Positions 31,473 through 40,853 of a stretch of DNA of 64,000 nt are shown in pieces. Under the pieces are notes generated by a model. The model saw only the letters and a program-made list of their open reading frames with translations. It was not told where the DNA came from and searched no databases. How positions within the stretch are numbered: the first letter of the stretch is position 1; every line of letters starts with the position of its first letter. The translations under genes and the position numbers were made by a program. Source of the stretch: Rhodovulum adriaticum (GTDB lineage: Bacteria; Pseudomonadota; Alphaproteobacteria; Rhodobacterales; Rhodobacteraceae); NCBI RefSeq assembly GCF_004345735.1, contig NZ_SLXL01000009.1:1-64000 (forward strand). Direction: 5' to 3'.

Positions 31473-31555
31473 TCTTCTTCTTGGTCAAAATACCCAAAAG
31501 GAAAAATCTTCCCGAAGATTTTTCCGCACGAAGAATTTTCGTGAAAATTCTTCGT
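31473..31555. terminator. Double hairpin and TTCTTCTTGG element between convergent genes
   Basis: The region begins with TTCTTCTTGG followed by TCAAAATACCC (to 31495). It continues with two perfect 12-bp hairpins: GGAAAAATCTTC (31500-31511) with GAAGATTTTTCC (31514-31525), and ACGAAGAATTTT (31528-31539) with AAAATTCTTCGT (31544-31555). This is strikingly AT-rich for the window. It ends four bases before the xerC stop, so it can terminate transcription from both sides. The first part is shared with copies near 57.6 and 59.9 kb. Confidence 0.8.
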
Positions 31556-31558
31556 CCC

Positions 31559-32482
31559 TCACGCCTTGGGATGGGCGGCCTCGTAGACCTCCATCAAGCG
31601 CGCGGTATCCACGGCCGTATAGGCCTGCGTGGTCGACAGCGAGGCATGGCCCAGCAATTCCTGGATCGCGCGCAGATCGCCCCCGGCACTCAGCAGATGC
31701 GTGGCAAAGCTGTGGCGCAACGCGTGGGGCGTGGCGGTGGCGGGCAGGCCCAGCCGGGCGCGCGCCCCCTCCATCGCGCGGGCGATCAGGCGCGGGTTCA
31801 GCGCCCCGCCGCGCACGCCGCGAAACAGCGGCGCCTCGGGCGTCAGCTGATGCGGGCAGGCGGCGGTATAGGCCTGCACCGCCGCACGGGCCGGCGCAAT
31901 CACCGGCACCAGCCGTTCCTTGCCGCCCTTGCCGCGAATGCGCAGCACCTCGCCCAGCGGAACATCGGCGCCGGTCAGCGACAGCGCCTCGGAAATCCGC
32001 AGGCCGCAGCCATATAACAGCGTTGCCACGGCCACGTCGCGGGCGGCCACCCATCCTGTGGATGCGCCGGTGCCCATGTCGTCCAGCACCGCGCGGGCGG
32101 CGTCCTCGGACAGGGGACGGGGCAGCTTGCGCTGAAACCGTGGCGCGCGGGCGGCCAGCACCGGGCTGGGGTCGAACCCCTCTTGCCGGGCCAGCCAGCG
32201 GTAGAACCCCTTGACTGACGACAACGCGCGCGCCAGCGAACGCGGGGCGATGCCGCGGTTCCGCTCATGCGCCATCCAGGCGCGCAGGTCACGCAGCCCC
32301 ACGGCCCGCAGATGCGCCATGCCCGTGGGCGCGCCGTGATAGTCGGCGAGAAAGGCCAGGAACCCCTGCACGTCGCGGCCATAGGCGCGGATCGTGTTGG
32401 CCGCGGCCCCGTTCAGGGCGCGTTCATGGTCCAGCCAGCGGGCCAGCGCATCGCGGGCGGCGGGGCTGATGTCCAGGCTCAT
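31559..32482 (-). CDS. xerC: Tyrosine recombinase XerC
   Basis: 307 aa, normal for XerC, which with XerD resolves chromosome dimers at dif during division. The N-terminal SAM-like core-binding domain covers about 5-95. The catalytic set is complete: Arg162 (CGLRISEAL), Lys188 region (RGKGGKERLVP), His253-x-x-Arg256 (HALRHSFATHLL), His279 (LGHASLSTTQ), and Tyr288. The start at 32482 overlaps the DUF484 stop by four bases; the frame continues upstream inside DUF484 without conserved sequence. DUF484-xerC is the standard proteobacterial pair. Confidence 0.95.
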   Translation of the reverse strand: MSLDISPAARDALARWLDHERALNGAAANTIRAYGRDVQGFLAFLADYHGAPTGMAHLRAVGLRDLRAWMAHERNRGIAPRSLARALSSVKGFYRWLARQEGFDPSPVLAARAPRFQRKLPRPLSEDAARAVLDDMGTGASTGWVAARDVAVATLLYGCGLRISEALSLTGADVPLGEVLRIRGKGGKERLVPVIAPARAAVQAYTAACPHQLTPEAPLFRGVRGGALNPRLIARAMEGARARLGLPATATPHALRHSFATHLLSAGGDLRAIQELLGHASLSTTQAYTAVDTARLMEVYEAAHPKA

Positions 32483-33213
32483 CCCAGCCAGCGGCGCATC
32501 GCGCGTTCGAACACGCCCGCGAAGAAGGCCAGCAGATCGGTGCCCTGGCCCGGCGCGAACTGGTGCGGGTCTTCGGACCCCAGGGCCAGCATCCCCGGCA
32601 GGCGCCCCTTGCCCAGGTCCAGCCGCAGCAATGCCTCTGAGCGCAGATCGGCGGCGCGCGGGCCATAGATCGCCTCGCTGCCCGGCACGCCCTGGCGCAG
32701 TGTGACGGGCCGGGCGGCGTTGCCCCCCTGCATTCCCCCGGTAAGGCGATCCACAAAACCCGGCGGCGCCACGTGTACCACCGCGCCCAGACGGCCCAGG
32801 GCGGCGCTTTCGGCCTCGCGCGCCGATTCCAGCACCAGCTTGACGCAATCGACGCGCAGGACGGCGGCCACATCCTCGGGCAGGTTGGCCAGGAAGCTTT
32901 CGAAATCCAGCGGGTCCAGCAGCCGCAAAACCGCCCGGTGGATCAGGTTGGTGCCAGACAGGTTGTCATAGGCTGCCGCGATGACAGAGCGGTGGGTATC
33001 CTCCAGCCGGTCCAGCCGGGCCTCCAGCCGCTCCATCGCGATGCCGCGCAGATCGACGATATTGGCGCCCAGGGTCTTTTCGTTCGCGGCCACAAGGGCG
33101 CGCATCACGTCGGGATCGTCCAGGATCACCTCGGGTGCGGCGATGATCCGTGCGCGAAGATCCTCCGCGATCGCGGGAGTGCTGCCCATCTGCCCCTCGT
33201 CGTCTTTTGTCAT
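32479..33213 (-). CDS. DUF484 family protein
   Basis: 244 aa. Member of DUF484, a GAF-like domain protein that nearly always precedes xerC. Recognisable stretches: PEVILDDPDVMRALVAAN near the N-terminus, a helical GIAMERLEARLDRLEDTHRSVIAAAYDN, and the GAF-like half ending EALLRLDLGKGRLPGMLALGSEDPHQF. Biochemical role unknown. Translationally coupled to xerC. Confidence 0.9.
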   Translation of the reverse strand: MTKDDEGQMGSTPAIAEDLRARIIAAPEVILDDPDVMRALVAANEKTLGANIVDLRGIAMERLEARLDRLEDTHRSVIAAAYDNLSGTNLIHRAVLRLLDPLDFESFLANLPEDVAAVLRVDCVKLVLESAREAESAALGRLGAVVHVAPPGFVDRLTGGMQGGNAARPVTLRQGVPGSEAIYGPRAADLRSEALLRLDLGKGRLPGMLALGSEDPHQFAPGQGTDLLAFFAGVFERAMRRWLG

Positions 33214-33234
33214 TGTCCTGACGTTACACGAAAT

Positions 33235-33888
33235 TTACAGGATTTTCTGCCCCGTTTTTTCCCAGTCGGCCATGAACGTGGCCAGCCCCTTGTCGGTCAG
33301 CGGGTGGGCGGCCATCGCCTTCAGCACCTGCGGCGGGCAGGTGGCCACGTCGGCGCCGATCTTGGCGGCTTCGGTCACGTGGTTGACCGAACGGATCGAG
33401 GCGGCCAGTATCTCGGTCTTGAAGCCGTAATTGTCATAGATCGCGCGGATGTCGGCGATCAGTTGCAGACCGTCCAAGTTGATGTCATCCAGCCGGCCCA
33501 GGAAGGGCGAAACGAAGCTGGCCCCGGCCTTGGCGGCCAGGATCGCCTGCGCGGCGGAGAAACACAGCGTGACATTGACCATGTGGCCCTCGCCCGACAA
33601 TGCCTTGCAGGCCTTCAGCCCGTCCCAGGTCAGCGGCACCTTGATTGCGATGTTGGGGGCGATCTTGGCCAGTTTCTTGCCCTCTTCGATCATCGCGGGC
33701 GCCTCGGTCGCCACGACTTCGGCGGAAACGGGGCCGTCCACGATGCCGCAGATCTCGCGCGTGACCTCCAGGATATCGCGCCCCGATTTCATGATGAGCG
33801 AGGGGTTGGTGGTCACGCCATCGGCCATGCCCAGGTCGGCCAGTTCGCGGATCGCATCCACATCGGCGGTGTCGACGAAGAATTTCAT
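33235..33888 (-). CDS. fsa: Transaldolase, FSA/TalC type
   Basis: 217 aa, the short transaldolase/fructose-6-phosphate aldolase subfamily. TIM-barrel class I aldolase with [20 protein letters not shown] at the start, [10 protein letters not shown], the Schiff-base Lys83 in [20 protein letters not shown], and [12 protein letters not shown]. These motifs do not alone separate transaldolase from fructose-6-phosphate aldolase activity; in bacteria lacking a long Tal the short form serves the pentose phosphate pathway. Lies 21 bases upstream of the DUF484-xerC pair on the same strand, so they may be co-transcribed; divergent from priA. Confidence 0.93.
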   Translation of the reverse strand: MKFFVDTADVDAIRELADLGMADGVTTNPSLIMKSGRDILEVTREICGIVDGPVSAEVVATEAPAMIEEGKKLAKIAPNIAIKVPLTWDGLKACKALSGEGHMVNVTLCFSAAQAILAAKAGASFVSPFLGRLDDINLDGLQLIADIRAIYDNYGFKTEILAASIRSVNHVTEAAKIGADVATCPPQVLKAMAAHPLTDKGLATFMADWEKTGQKIL

Positions 33889-33975
33889 TGGTGGGGCCTC
33901 TTGCCTTGCTGCGCATTTTCGCAGCCGGTCTAGCGGAAATGCCGCATTGCGGAAAGCCTTGGTTGCGGCGGCCCG

Positions 33976-36168
33976 ATGCTGAGTGTCGAATTCCCAGAGG
34001 ACGCCCGCGTCGCCGTGCTGACCGCCCAGCCCCTGGGCCGCCCCTTCGATTACCGCGCGCCCGAGGGGGGCTGTTCCACCGGCGACTTCGTCGAGGTGCC
34101 CCTGGGCCCGCGCAAGGTGCTGGGCGTGGTCTGGGGGACGGGGGCGGGCGATGTCGCAGCGGGCAAGCTGCGCGCGGTGATCCGCGTGCTGGATGCCGCC
34201 CCGATGCGGGAAGAAATGCGCGCCTTTCTGGAACGCGCCGCCGATTACACGCTGACGCCCCTGCCCGCGATGCTGCGCCTGGCCACCCGCGCGCCGGGTC
34301 TGGGCGATCCGCCGTCAATGCGGCGGTTGTATCGCCGGGGGCAGGGTGCGCCCGACCGCATGACCCCCGCCCGCGCCCGGGTGATCGAGCTGCTGGAGGA
34401 TTACGGCGGGCTGGCCTTTACCCTGGGCGAACTGGCCGAACAGGCGGGCGTGTCGTCGTCGGTGGTCAAGGGGCTGATCCCCTCGGGCGCGGTGCTGGAA
34501 GAGGATGCGCCGCGTGACCGGCCCTACCCGCATCTGGACCCCGCCTTGCCCGGCGTCCCGCTGGCCGACGACCAGGCGCAGGCCGCCGCAAGGCTGCGCA
34601 CGGGCGTGGCGGGCGGTGCCTATGGCACGACGCTGCTGAAGGGGGTGACCGGCTCGGGCAAGACCGAGGTCTATCTTGAGGCCGTCGCCGAATGCCTGTC
34701 CCACGGGCGGCAGGCGCTGGTGCTGCTGCCCGAAATCGCGCTGACGGCCGAGTTTCTGACACGGGTCGAGCGCCGCTTTGGCGCGCGGCCCGCCGAATGG
34801 CATTCCGGCGTCACCATGGCCGAGCGGCGGCGCGTCTGGCGTATGGTGGGCCGGGGCGGCGCGCAACTGGTGGTGGGGGCGCGGTCCGCGCTGTTCCTGC
34901 CCTTCCGCGATCTGGGGCTGATCGTGGTGGATGAGGAACACGACAGCTCTTACAAGCAGGAAGAGGGCGTTCTGTACAACGCCCGCGACATGGCGGTTCT
35001 GCGCGCCTCGCTGGCCGGGGCGCAGGTCGTTCTGGCCTCTGCCACACCCAGCCTCGAAAGCTGGGCCAATGCCGAGGCCGGCAAATACGCGCGCCTTGAC
35101 CTGACCTCGCGGTTCGGGGACGCGGAATTGCCGGAAATGCGCGCTATCGACATGCGGACGCAAGACCTGCCGCCCAGTCGCTGGATTTCCCCCACGCTGG
35201 CGGCCGCGGTCGAGGCGCGAATGGCCGCCGGGCAGCAATCGCTGCTGTTTCTGAACCGCCGGGGCTATGCGCCAGTGACGGTCTGCCGGGCCTGCGGCCA
35301 CCAGATCGGCTGCGACCACTGCGACGCCCGGATGGTGGAACACCGCTTTCTGAAACGGCTGGTCTGCCATCAATGCGGGGAAACCAAGCCGATCCCTGCC
35401 ACCTGTCCCTCTTGCCAGGCAGAGGGCAAGCTGGCCCCGGTGGGGCCAGGGGTGGAGCGGCTGGCCGAGGAAACCGCCGAACGTTTTCCGGACGCGCGGG
35501 TGGCGGTGCTGTCCTCGGACCTGTTCACGACCGCCCGCGCGCTGAAGGCGCAGATCGAGGCCATCGCGGCGGGCGAGGCCGACATCATCATCGGCACGCA
35601 ACTGGTGGCCAAGGGGCACAACTTTCCGCTGCTGACGCTGGTGGGCGTGATCGACGCCGATCTGGGCCTGCAAGGGTCCGACCTGCGCGCTGCGGAACGC
35701 ACCTTCCAATTGATGCGCCAGGTTGCCGGGCGCGCCGGGCGGGGGGCGGACAAGGGGTTGGCGCTGTTGCAGACCTTTCAGCCCGAACACCCCGTGATCC
35801 GCGCGATCCTGACCGGCGAGGAAGAGAGTTTCTGGCAGGCCGAGGCGGCCGAGCGCCGCGCCGCCGGTGTGCCGCCCTATGGCCGGATGGCCGGCATCGT
35901 GATTTCCGCGCCCGAGGCGAAACCGGCGTTTGACCTGGGCACCTGGCTGGCCCACAACGACGCACCCCTGCGCCGGATCGGGGCGCAACTCTTCGGCCCC
36001 GCGCCGGCCCCGATTGCACGGGTGCGGGGGCGCCATCGCGTGCGGCTGCTGATCAAGGCGGACAAGGGCGCGCCGCTGCAGGCGGCGATTTCGGACTGGC
36101 TGGCCCCGGTGAAACTGCCTGCCCAGGTCCGGCTGGCGGTCGATATCGACCCGCAGAGCTTCCTTTGA
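33976..36168 (+). CDS. priA: Primosomal helicase PriA
   Basis: 730 aa, normal for PriA, the 3'-5' helicase that restarts collapsed replication forks. The N-terminal DNA-binding domain starts [18 protein letters not shown]. Walker [12 protein letters not shown] is near 225; the DEEH box [12 protein letters not shown] near 317. The zinc-binding insertion contains paired CxxC motifs (CRACG, CDHC near 436-446; CHQCG, CPSC near 460-475). Helicase motifs [12 protein letters not shown] and QVAGRAGRG complete it. The next gene is convergent, with a strong hairpin in the gap. Confidence 0.96.
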   Translation: MLSVEFPEDARVAVLTAQPLGRPFDYRAPEGGCSTGDFVEVPLGPRKVLGVVWGTGAGDVAAGKLRAVIRVLDAAPMREEMRAFLERAADYTLTPLPAMLRLATRAPGLGDPPSMRRLYRRGQGAPDRMTPARARVIELLEDYGGLAFTLGELAEQAGVSSSVVKGLIPSGAVLEEDAPRDRPYPHLDPALPGVPLADDQAQAAARLRTGVAGGAYGTTLLKGVTGSGKTEVYLEAVAECLSHGRQALVLLPEIALTAEFLTRVERRFGARPAEWHSGVTMAERRRVWRMVGRGGAQLVVGARSALFLPFRDLGLIVVDEEHDSSYKQEEGVLYNARDMAVLRASLAGAQVVLASATPSLESWANAEAGKYARLDLTSRFGDAELPEMRAIDMRTQDLPPSRWISPTLAAAVEARMAAGQQSLLFLNRRGYAPVTVCRACGHQIGCDHCDARMVEHRFLKRLVCHQCGETKPIPATCPSCQAEGKLAPVGPGVERLAEETAERFPDARVAVLSSDLFTTARALKAQIEAIAAGEADIIIGTQLVAKGHNFPLLTLVGVIDADLGLQGSDLRAAERTFQLMRQVAGRAGRGADKGLALLQTFQPEHPVIRAILTGEEESFWQAEAAERRAAGVPPYGRMAGIVISAPEAKPAFDLGTWLAHNDAPLRRIGAQLFGPAPAPIARVRGRHRVRLLIKADKGAPLQAAISDWLAPVKLPAQVRLAVDIDPQSFL

Positions 36169-36191
36169 GGGCGTCAACACGCCTTCGGCGA

Positions 36192-36236
36192 GGATATTTG
36201 GATCAAAGCAGTTGAAATGCTTTGGGTGAAATATCC
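36192..36236. terminator. Inverted-repeat hairpin between priA and yeeE-like gene
   Basis: GGATATTT (36192-36199) pairs with AAATATCC (36229-36236); inside, after a 4x4 mismatch, CAAAGCA (36204-36210) pairs with TGCTTTG (36218-36224) around a 7-base loop. The stem is followed by CCGGGGG, giving the same AAATATCCCCGGGG theme as the other convergent-gap elements. It sits between two converging genes and most probably terminates transcription in both directions. Confidence 0.7.
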
Positions 36237-36250
36237 CCGGGGGTGCGGGG

Positions 36251-37315
36251 TCAGGCCGCCCGCGCCGCGCCGCGGTTCTGGTCGACCAGGAAATCGGTCG
36301 CCATGCCGCCGATCCACATCGCGAACAGTGCCGCCCACATCGTACCGGCAAAGATCGACCCGCCGGTCACCCCCGCACCGATCGAGCAGCCCCCGGCCAG
36401 CATCCCGCCAAAGCCCATCAGCGCCGCGCCGATCATCGCCTTGCGCATGTTGATCTCGCTCTCGAACCCCTGAAAGCGCAGATCGCCTGCGATCCAGGCC
36501 GCCAGGAACGACCCCAGGAACACGCCGGGCACCAGGCCGATGTCGAAATGCAGGATCGCCGGACGTTCGAGGAAGAACATCAGTGTATTGGCCGAGGGGC
36601 CGGTGAAGGTCAGGCTTTCGATCTGCACCGGGTCGAAGCTGACCTCGGACAGGCCAAAGGTCAGCACCCATCCCACCGCCACCGAAAAGCCGACCCCGGC
36701 GCCAAAGACCAGTTTGCGGATCGAGATGCGGTTGCGATAGGCCATCCAAAGCGCGAGCGCGGCGAAGATGATGCCCATCAGCAGGCCAGAGGCCGCGGGC
36801 AGCCCCGCCGCGTCGATCAGGTTCACGTTGCGCCCGCCGGGGGTGATCCACAGCGCGGCCAGCCAGTCGCGCAGGGGCGACAGCCAGCCATGCAGGCTCA
36901 TCTGCGCCAGCACGGCAAAGATCAGCCCTGACACGACCGAGCGCAGGTTGCCCGTGGCCGCCAGCACCAGCAGCCGCCCCGGACAGCCGCGCGACAGCAC
37001 CATGCCCACGCCGAAGATCAGCCCGCCGATGATCGCGCCGGACCACGATCCGGGCACCGCCATCATCCGCGCATCCTCAGACCGCATCAGCCCCGCCAGT
37101 TCGGCGGCCTGCACCCAGACCAGCGCGGTTGAAAAGCACAGCAGCCAGACCGCCAATCGGTCGCCCATCTGGCCGCGCGCGAATTCCACCGTCGCCGCCC
37201 GCAGGCAGAAGGACGAGCGTTGCGCGGCCACGCCGAAGATCATGCCCGTCGCCAGGCCGAAAATGGCGGCGGTCGGCGCCTCGCCGATCTGTTCCACAAG
37301 TGCAAGGATGTCCAT
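36251..37315 (-). CDS. YeeE/YedE (TsuA-like) sulfur-compound transporter
   Basis: 354 aa, about nine to ten hydrophobic segments. The three family cysteines are visible: Cys37 in SSFCLRAA, Cys111 in SRGCPGRL, and the one in AGGCSIGAG near 310, with matching Gly-rich pseudo-repeats. In TsuA these cysteines relay thiosulfate across the inner membrane. Substrate here is inferred from family only; other members are linked to selenium or unidentified sulfur compounds. It is divergent from an MFS gene around an FNR-like site at 37375. Confidence 0.87.
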   Translation of the reverse strand: MDILALVEQIGEAPTAAIFGLATGMIFGVAAQRSSFCLRAATVEFARGQMGDRLAVWLLCFSTALVWVQAAELAGLMRSEDARMMAVPGSWSGAIIGGLIFGVGMVLSRGCPGRLLVLAATGNLRSVVSGLIFAVLAQMSLHGWLSPLRDWLAALWITPGGRNVNLIDAAGLPAASGLLMGIIFAALALWMAYRNRISIRKLVFGAGVGFSVAVGWVLTFGLSEVSFDPVQIESLTFTGPSANTLMFFLERPAILHFDIGLVPGVFLGSFLAAWIAGDLRFQGFESEINMRKAMIGAALMGFGGMLAGGCSIGAGVTGGSIFAGTMWAALFAMWIGGMATDFLVDQNRGAARAA

Positions 37316-37374
37316 GCGCAGGTCTCCCGGTCTGCGAATTTCATTGGTCTTGCAACAAGCCCCTTGCCCGTTCC

Positions 37375-37388
37375 TTGATTCAGATCAG
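37375..37388. promoter_or_regulatory. FNR/FnrL-like box
   Basis: TTGAT-TCAG-ATCAG at 37375-37388 matches nine of the ten fixed positions of the FNR-type dyad TTGAT-N4-ATCAA. It is centred about 61 bases from the MFS start and 66 from the yeeE-like start, so it could regulate either divergent gene in response to oxygen. Position and symmetry are seen; regulation is inferred. Confidence 0.6.
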
Positions 37389-37442
37389 GCTGTGCGCGAA
37401 TTTGCACTCGCCCAAGGGGCGGTTCGGGCGTAAAGGGCAGGG

Positions 37443-38675
37443 ATGATGCACCTTGTCCGCCTGTCCGAGGCCCCCGGCCTGCCGCTGTGGCGCCGCCCTG
37501 TCAGCCTGCTGTTCCTGATGGCCTTTGCCATGCCGGTGGCCTTTGCCACATGGTCGGCGCTGCTGAACAACTTCGTCATCGAGGCGGCGGATTTCGACGG
37601 GGTCGATATCGGCTGGCTGCACACGGTGCGCGAAATTCCGGGCTTTCTGGCCATCGGGGTGATCGCGCTGATCATGGTGATCCGCGAACAGGTGCTGGGC
37701 GTGGTGGCGCTGATGCTGCTGGGGGCGGCAACGGCGGTGACCGCGTGGTTCCCGTCGCTGGGCGGGTTGCTGACGGTCACGATGCTCAGTTCCATCGGGT
37801 TCCACTATTACGAGACGGTGAACCAGTCCTTGCAGCTGCAATGGATCGACAAGGACCGCGCGCCGCAGACGCTGGGCTGGCTGGTCGCCGCCGGTTCTGC
37901 CGCGTCCCTGTTGGCCTACGGCTTGCTGGTGCTGGGGTGGAAGGCCTTCGATCTGTCCTACAATTTCGTCTACCTGACTGCGGGCGGGTTCACCGCTGCA
38001 GTGGCCCTGTTCTGCCTTCTGGCCTACCCGCAGTTCGAGGCGCCCAACCCGCAGGTGAAGCGGCTGATCCTGCGCCGCCGCTACTGGCTGTATTACCTGC
38101 TGCAATTCATGTCGGGCGCGCGGCGGCAGATCTTCGTGGTCTTTGCCGCCTTCATGATGGTCGAACGCTTCGGCTTTGAGGTGCACGAGGTCACCGCGCT
38201 GTTCATGATCAACTTCCTGGCCAATATGGCCTTTGCGCCGCTGATGGGCCGGGCGGTGGCGAAATGGGGGGAACGGCGCGCGCTGGCCTTTGAATATGTC
38301 GGGCTGATCGCGGTGTTCCTGGCCTATGGCGGGATCTACTATTTCGGCTGGGGCGTGGTGCTGGCGGCTGCGCTATACGTGATCGACCATCTGTTCTTTG
38401 CCCTGGCCTTCGCGCTGAAGACCTATTTCCAGAAGATCGCCGATCCTGGCGACATCGCGCCCACGGCGGCGGTGGCCTTTACCATCAACCATATCGCGGC
38501 GGTGTTCCTGCCTGCCGCACTGGGTTATCTGTGGGTGACATCGCCCGGCGGTGTGTTCGCGCTGGCCGCCGGGATGGCGGCGGCCTCGCTGATGCTGGCG
38601 CTGATGATCCCGCGCCACCCAGAGCCGGGCAACGAAACCGTGTTCTCCGCCCTGGTCGCGACGCCCGCCGAATAG
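37443..38675 (+). CDS. Major facilitator superfamily (MFS) protein
   Basis: 410 aa with about 12 hydrophobic segments and a basic loop between helices 6 and 7 (PQVKRLILRRRYWLYYL). N-terminal RRPVSLLFLMAFAMPVAFATWSALLNNFVIE and a TM5-like YETVNQSLQLQWIDKDRAPQ segment are the most distinctive parts. The protein is clearly MFS but I cannot assign a substrate. Two adjacent ATGs (37443 and 37446) are possible starts; AAAGGGCAGGG precedes both. Divergent from the YeeE-like transporter with the FNR-like box between, so it may be part of an oxygen-responsive pair. Confidence 0.85.
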   Translation: MMHLVRLSEAPGLPLWRRPVSLLFLMAFAMPVAFATWSALLNNFVIEAADFDGVDIGWLHTVREIPGFLAIGVIALIMVIREQVLGVVALMLLGAATAVTAWFPSLGGLLTVTMLSSIGFHYYETVNQSLQLQWIDKDRAPQTLGWLVAAGSAASLLAYGLLVLGWKAFDLSYNFVYLTAGGFTAAVALFCLLAYPQFEAPNPQVKRLILRRRYWLYYLLQFMSGARRQIFVVFAAFMMVERFGFEVHEVTALFMINFLANMAFAPLMGRAVAKWGERRALAFEYVGLIAVFLAYGGIYYFGWGVVLAAALYVIDHLFFALAFALKTYFQKIADPGDIAPTAAVAFTINHIAAVFLPAALGYLWVTSPGGVFALAAGMAAASLMLALMIPRHPEPGNETVFSALVATPAE

Positions 38676-38676
38676 C

Positions 38677-39057
38677 CTATCGCCGGCACAGCGGCGTGAT
38701 GTCAAAGGCGATGATCTGCCCCTGCAACACCTCGAAGGACAGTTTTGAGGCGCAACCGCTGTCGGTTGTCGCGCTGCCGGTCAGCCGCGTGCCGGTCCCG
38801 TCGGACTCGACCGAGGCAAAGGACACATTCGTATAGGGTTCCACCCCGGCAAAAGCCTCGCGCAGGCGCTGAACCGTGAATTGCGATTGCAGGTTCGGAT
38901 GCAGCAGGGCGCGGGCCTGGTCGTATTGCCCGGCACTGGATTGCAGCACGAAATTGCGCGCGATCTCTCGCTGGCCCGAGGTCAGGAACAGCACCGCAGC
39001 GGCGGCGATCCCGCCCAGAACGGCCAGCCCCAGTATGATCTTGAGAAAGGTTTTCAT
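38677..39057 (-). CDS. Small membrane-anchored protein, unknown function
   Basis: 126 aa. The start at 39057 gives an N-terminal membrane anchor (MKTFLKIILGLAVLGGIAAAAVLFL without a cleavage motif), then a compact periplasmic domain: REIARNFVLQSSAGQYDQARALLHP, FTVQRLREAFAGVEPYTNVSF, and a C-terminal beta pattern with two Cys (SGCASKL, PLCRR) that could form a disulfide. The pattern resembles NTF2-like/DUF3887-type domains, but I do not recognise a characterised family. It converges with the MFS gene one base apart and is divergent from msrA. Confidence 0.72.
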   Translation of the reverse strand: MKTFLKIILGLAVLGGIAAAAVLFLTSGQREIARNFVLQSSAGQYDQARALLHPNLQSQFTVQRLREAFAGVEPYTNVSFASVESDGTGTRLTGSATTDSGCASKLSFEVLQGQIIAFDITPLCRR

Positions 39058-39198
39058 GGTCTCCCCCGTCATGCGCGCCGCCACTTTCAGGGTGCGCCTA
39101 CATGCGCGATCCGGCAAGCCGCCGAAATAGCGCAGCCTTGAAATCCGCGCGCAGCGGGAAAGATAGACAGGGGATACCGACCAAGTGAGGTTCCCGCG

Positions 39199-39849
39199 AT
39201 GTTTTCCCTGTTCAGCCGCAAGACCGACATGGTGCCCCAGGCCGATGCCCTGCCGGGCCGCCCCGATCCGATCCCGACCGCCGAGAGCCATTTCGTCTAC
39301 GGCCGTCCGCTGAAGGCGCCCGTGCCCGAGGGCCTGCAAGAGGCCATCTTCGGCATGGGCTGTTTCTGGGGCGTGGAACGGATGTTCTGGCAACTGCCCG
39401 GCGTGTGGATGACGGCCGCCGGCTATGCCGCGGGCTTTACCCCCAACCCCACGTATGAGGAGGTCTGCACCGGCCGCACCGGCCATAACGAGGTGGTGCA
39501 CGTGGTCTATGATCCGGCGGTGATTTCCTATGACGACCTGTTGCGCACCTTCTGGGAGGGGCACGACCCCACCCAGGGCATGCGGCAGGGCAACGACCGG
39601 GGCACGCAGTACCGATCCGGCATCTATACCTATACCGACGCGCAGCGACAGGCGGCCGAGGCCAGCCGCGATGCGTTTGCCCCGCGCCTGCGCGCGGCAG
39701 GTTATGGCGCGATCACCACGGAAATCCTGCCCGCGCCGCCCTTTTATTACGCCGAGGATTACCACCAGCAATACCTGGCCAAGAATCCCGGCGGCTATTG
39801 CGGGCTGGGCGGCACCGGGGTCAGTTGCCCCGCCGGCACCGGGGCCTGA
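39199..39849 (+). CDS. msrA: Peptide-methionine (S)-S-oxide reductase
   Basis: 216 aa, normal for MsrA. It repairs oxidised methionine in proteins. The catalytic motif GMGCFWG has Cys55; other signatures are [48 protein letters not shown], and a C-terminal GGYCGLGG...SCP that supplies resolving cysteines. No signal peptide, so cytoplasmic. Upstream of prmA, 63 bases apart. Confidence 0.97.
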   Translation: MFSLFSRKTDMVPQADALPGRPDPIPTAESHFVYGRPLKAPVPEGLQEAIFGMGCFWGVERMFWQLPGVWMTAAGYAAGFTPNPTYEEVCTGRTGHNEVVHVVYDPAVISYDDLLRTFWEGHDPTQGMRQGNDRGTQYRSGIYTYTDAQRQAAEASRDAFAPRLRAAGYGAITTEILPAPPFYYAEDYHQQYLAKNPGGYCGLGGTGVSCPAGTGA

Positions 39850-39912
39850 GCGCGCTTGACGGTGGGCGGGGCGGGGTCTATCGCGGCGCTGACCCCAGCG
39901 AAAGGACGCCCG

Positions 39913-40785
39913 ATGCCCACCTTTACCGCCCTGACCACCCTAGAAGGCAAAGACGCCGCCGAGGCCCTGGGCGCCGCGATGGAGCGTCTGACCCCCGAAC
40001 CGACCGGCGTGGGCGTGTTCGAGATCGAGGACGGCTCGGGCCTGTGGGAAGTGGGCGGCTATTTCACCGAGGCGCCTGACGCCGCCGGGCTGGCCCTGCT
40101 GGCCGCGATGCATGGCGCCCGCGATTTCACCGTGTCCGAACTGCCGGAAACCGACTGGGTGGCCAAGGTGCGGCGCGAGCTGGCCCCGGTCGAGGCCGGG
40201 CGCTTTTTTGTTTATGGCAGCCACGATGCCGATCGCGTGCCCGCCGATTGCATCCCCCTGTTGATCGAGGCGTCGATGGCCTTTGGCACCGGGCATCACG
40301 GCACGACCCAGGGCTGCCTGCGCGCGCTGGACCGGCTGGCGACGGCGGGACTGGCCCCCCGCGCGGTGGCCGATATCGGCTGTGGAACGGCGGTGCTGGC
40401 CATGGCCGCGGCGCATCTGTGGCAGGTGCCGGTGCTGGCCTCGGATATCGACCCGGTCGCGGTCGAGGTGGCCGAGGCCAACGTCGCGGCGGGCGGTCTG
40501 ACCGGGCGCGTGCACTGCCTGGAGGCTGCGGGATTCGACCATCCCGCGTTGGCAGAGGCTGCCCCGTTCGGCCTGGTCTTTGCCAATATCCTCAAGACGC
40601 CGCTGATCGCGCTGGCGCCTCTGATTTCCGAACATCTCGATGCCGGGGGCGTGGCGATTCTGTCGGGCCTGCTGAACGAACAGGCGGACGAGGTGGCCGC
40701 CGCATACGTGGAAAACGGCCTTGTCGTCCACGATCAGGAATCAATCGGTGACTGGACGACGATTTGTGTCCGAAAGCCCGCCTGA
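39913..40785 (+). CDS. prmA: Ribosomal protein L11 methyltransferase
   Basis: 290 aa. SAM-dependent trimethylation of L11. The start at 39913 has AAAGGA upstream; an open extension to 39856 is not conserved. The C-terminal Rossmann half shows MAFGTGHHGTTQGCL, VADIGCGTAVLAMAAAHLW (SAM motif I), VLASDIDPVAVEVAEANV, and NILKTPLIALAPLI (the N-I-L-x-x-P-L catalytic-type loop). The N-terminal substrate-recognition domain is typical in size. Confidence 0.93.
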   Translation: MPTFTALTTLEGKDAAEALGAAMERLTPEPTGVGVFEIEDGSGLWEVGGYFTEAPDAAGLALLAAMHGARDFTVSELPETDWVAKVRRELAPVEAGRFFVYGSHDADRVPADCIPLLIEASMAFGTGHHGTTQGCLRALDRLATAGLAPRAVADIGCGTAVLAMAAAHLWQVPVLASDIDPVAVEVAEANVAAGGLTGRVHCLEAAGFDHPALAEAAPFGLVFANILKTPLIALAPLISEHLDAGGVAILSGLLNEQADEVAAAYVENGLVVHDQESIGDWTTICVRKPA

Positions 40786-40853
40786 TCCGCCCTATTTTCG
40801 CCTGAATTCAACCGCATTCTGGACACGGGTGGGGCGAAAGTGAGGAGGGGAGC

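Noticed and set aside
31559-32482. XerC as a phage or integron integrase marking a mobile island
   Set aside because: It pairs with DUF484 in the conserved housekeeping arrangement, with no att-like repeats, tRNA or phage genes nearby.
32479-32848. xerC starting further upstream (429-codon frame)
   Set aside because: The upstream part overlaps DUF484 in another frame and is not recombinase-like. The ATG at 32482 gives the standard 307-residue XerC.
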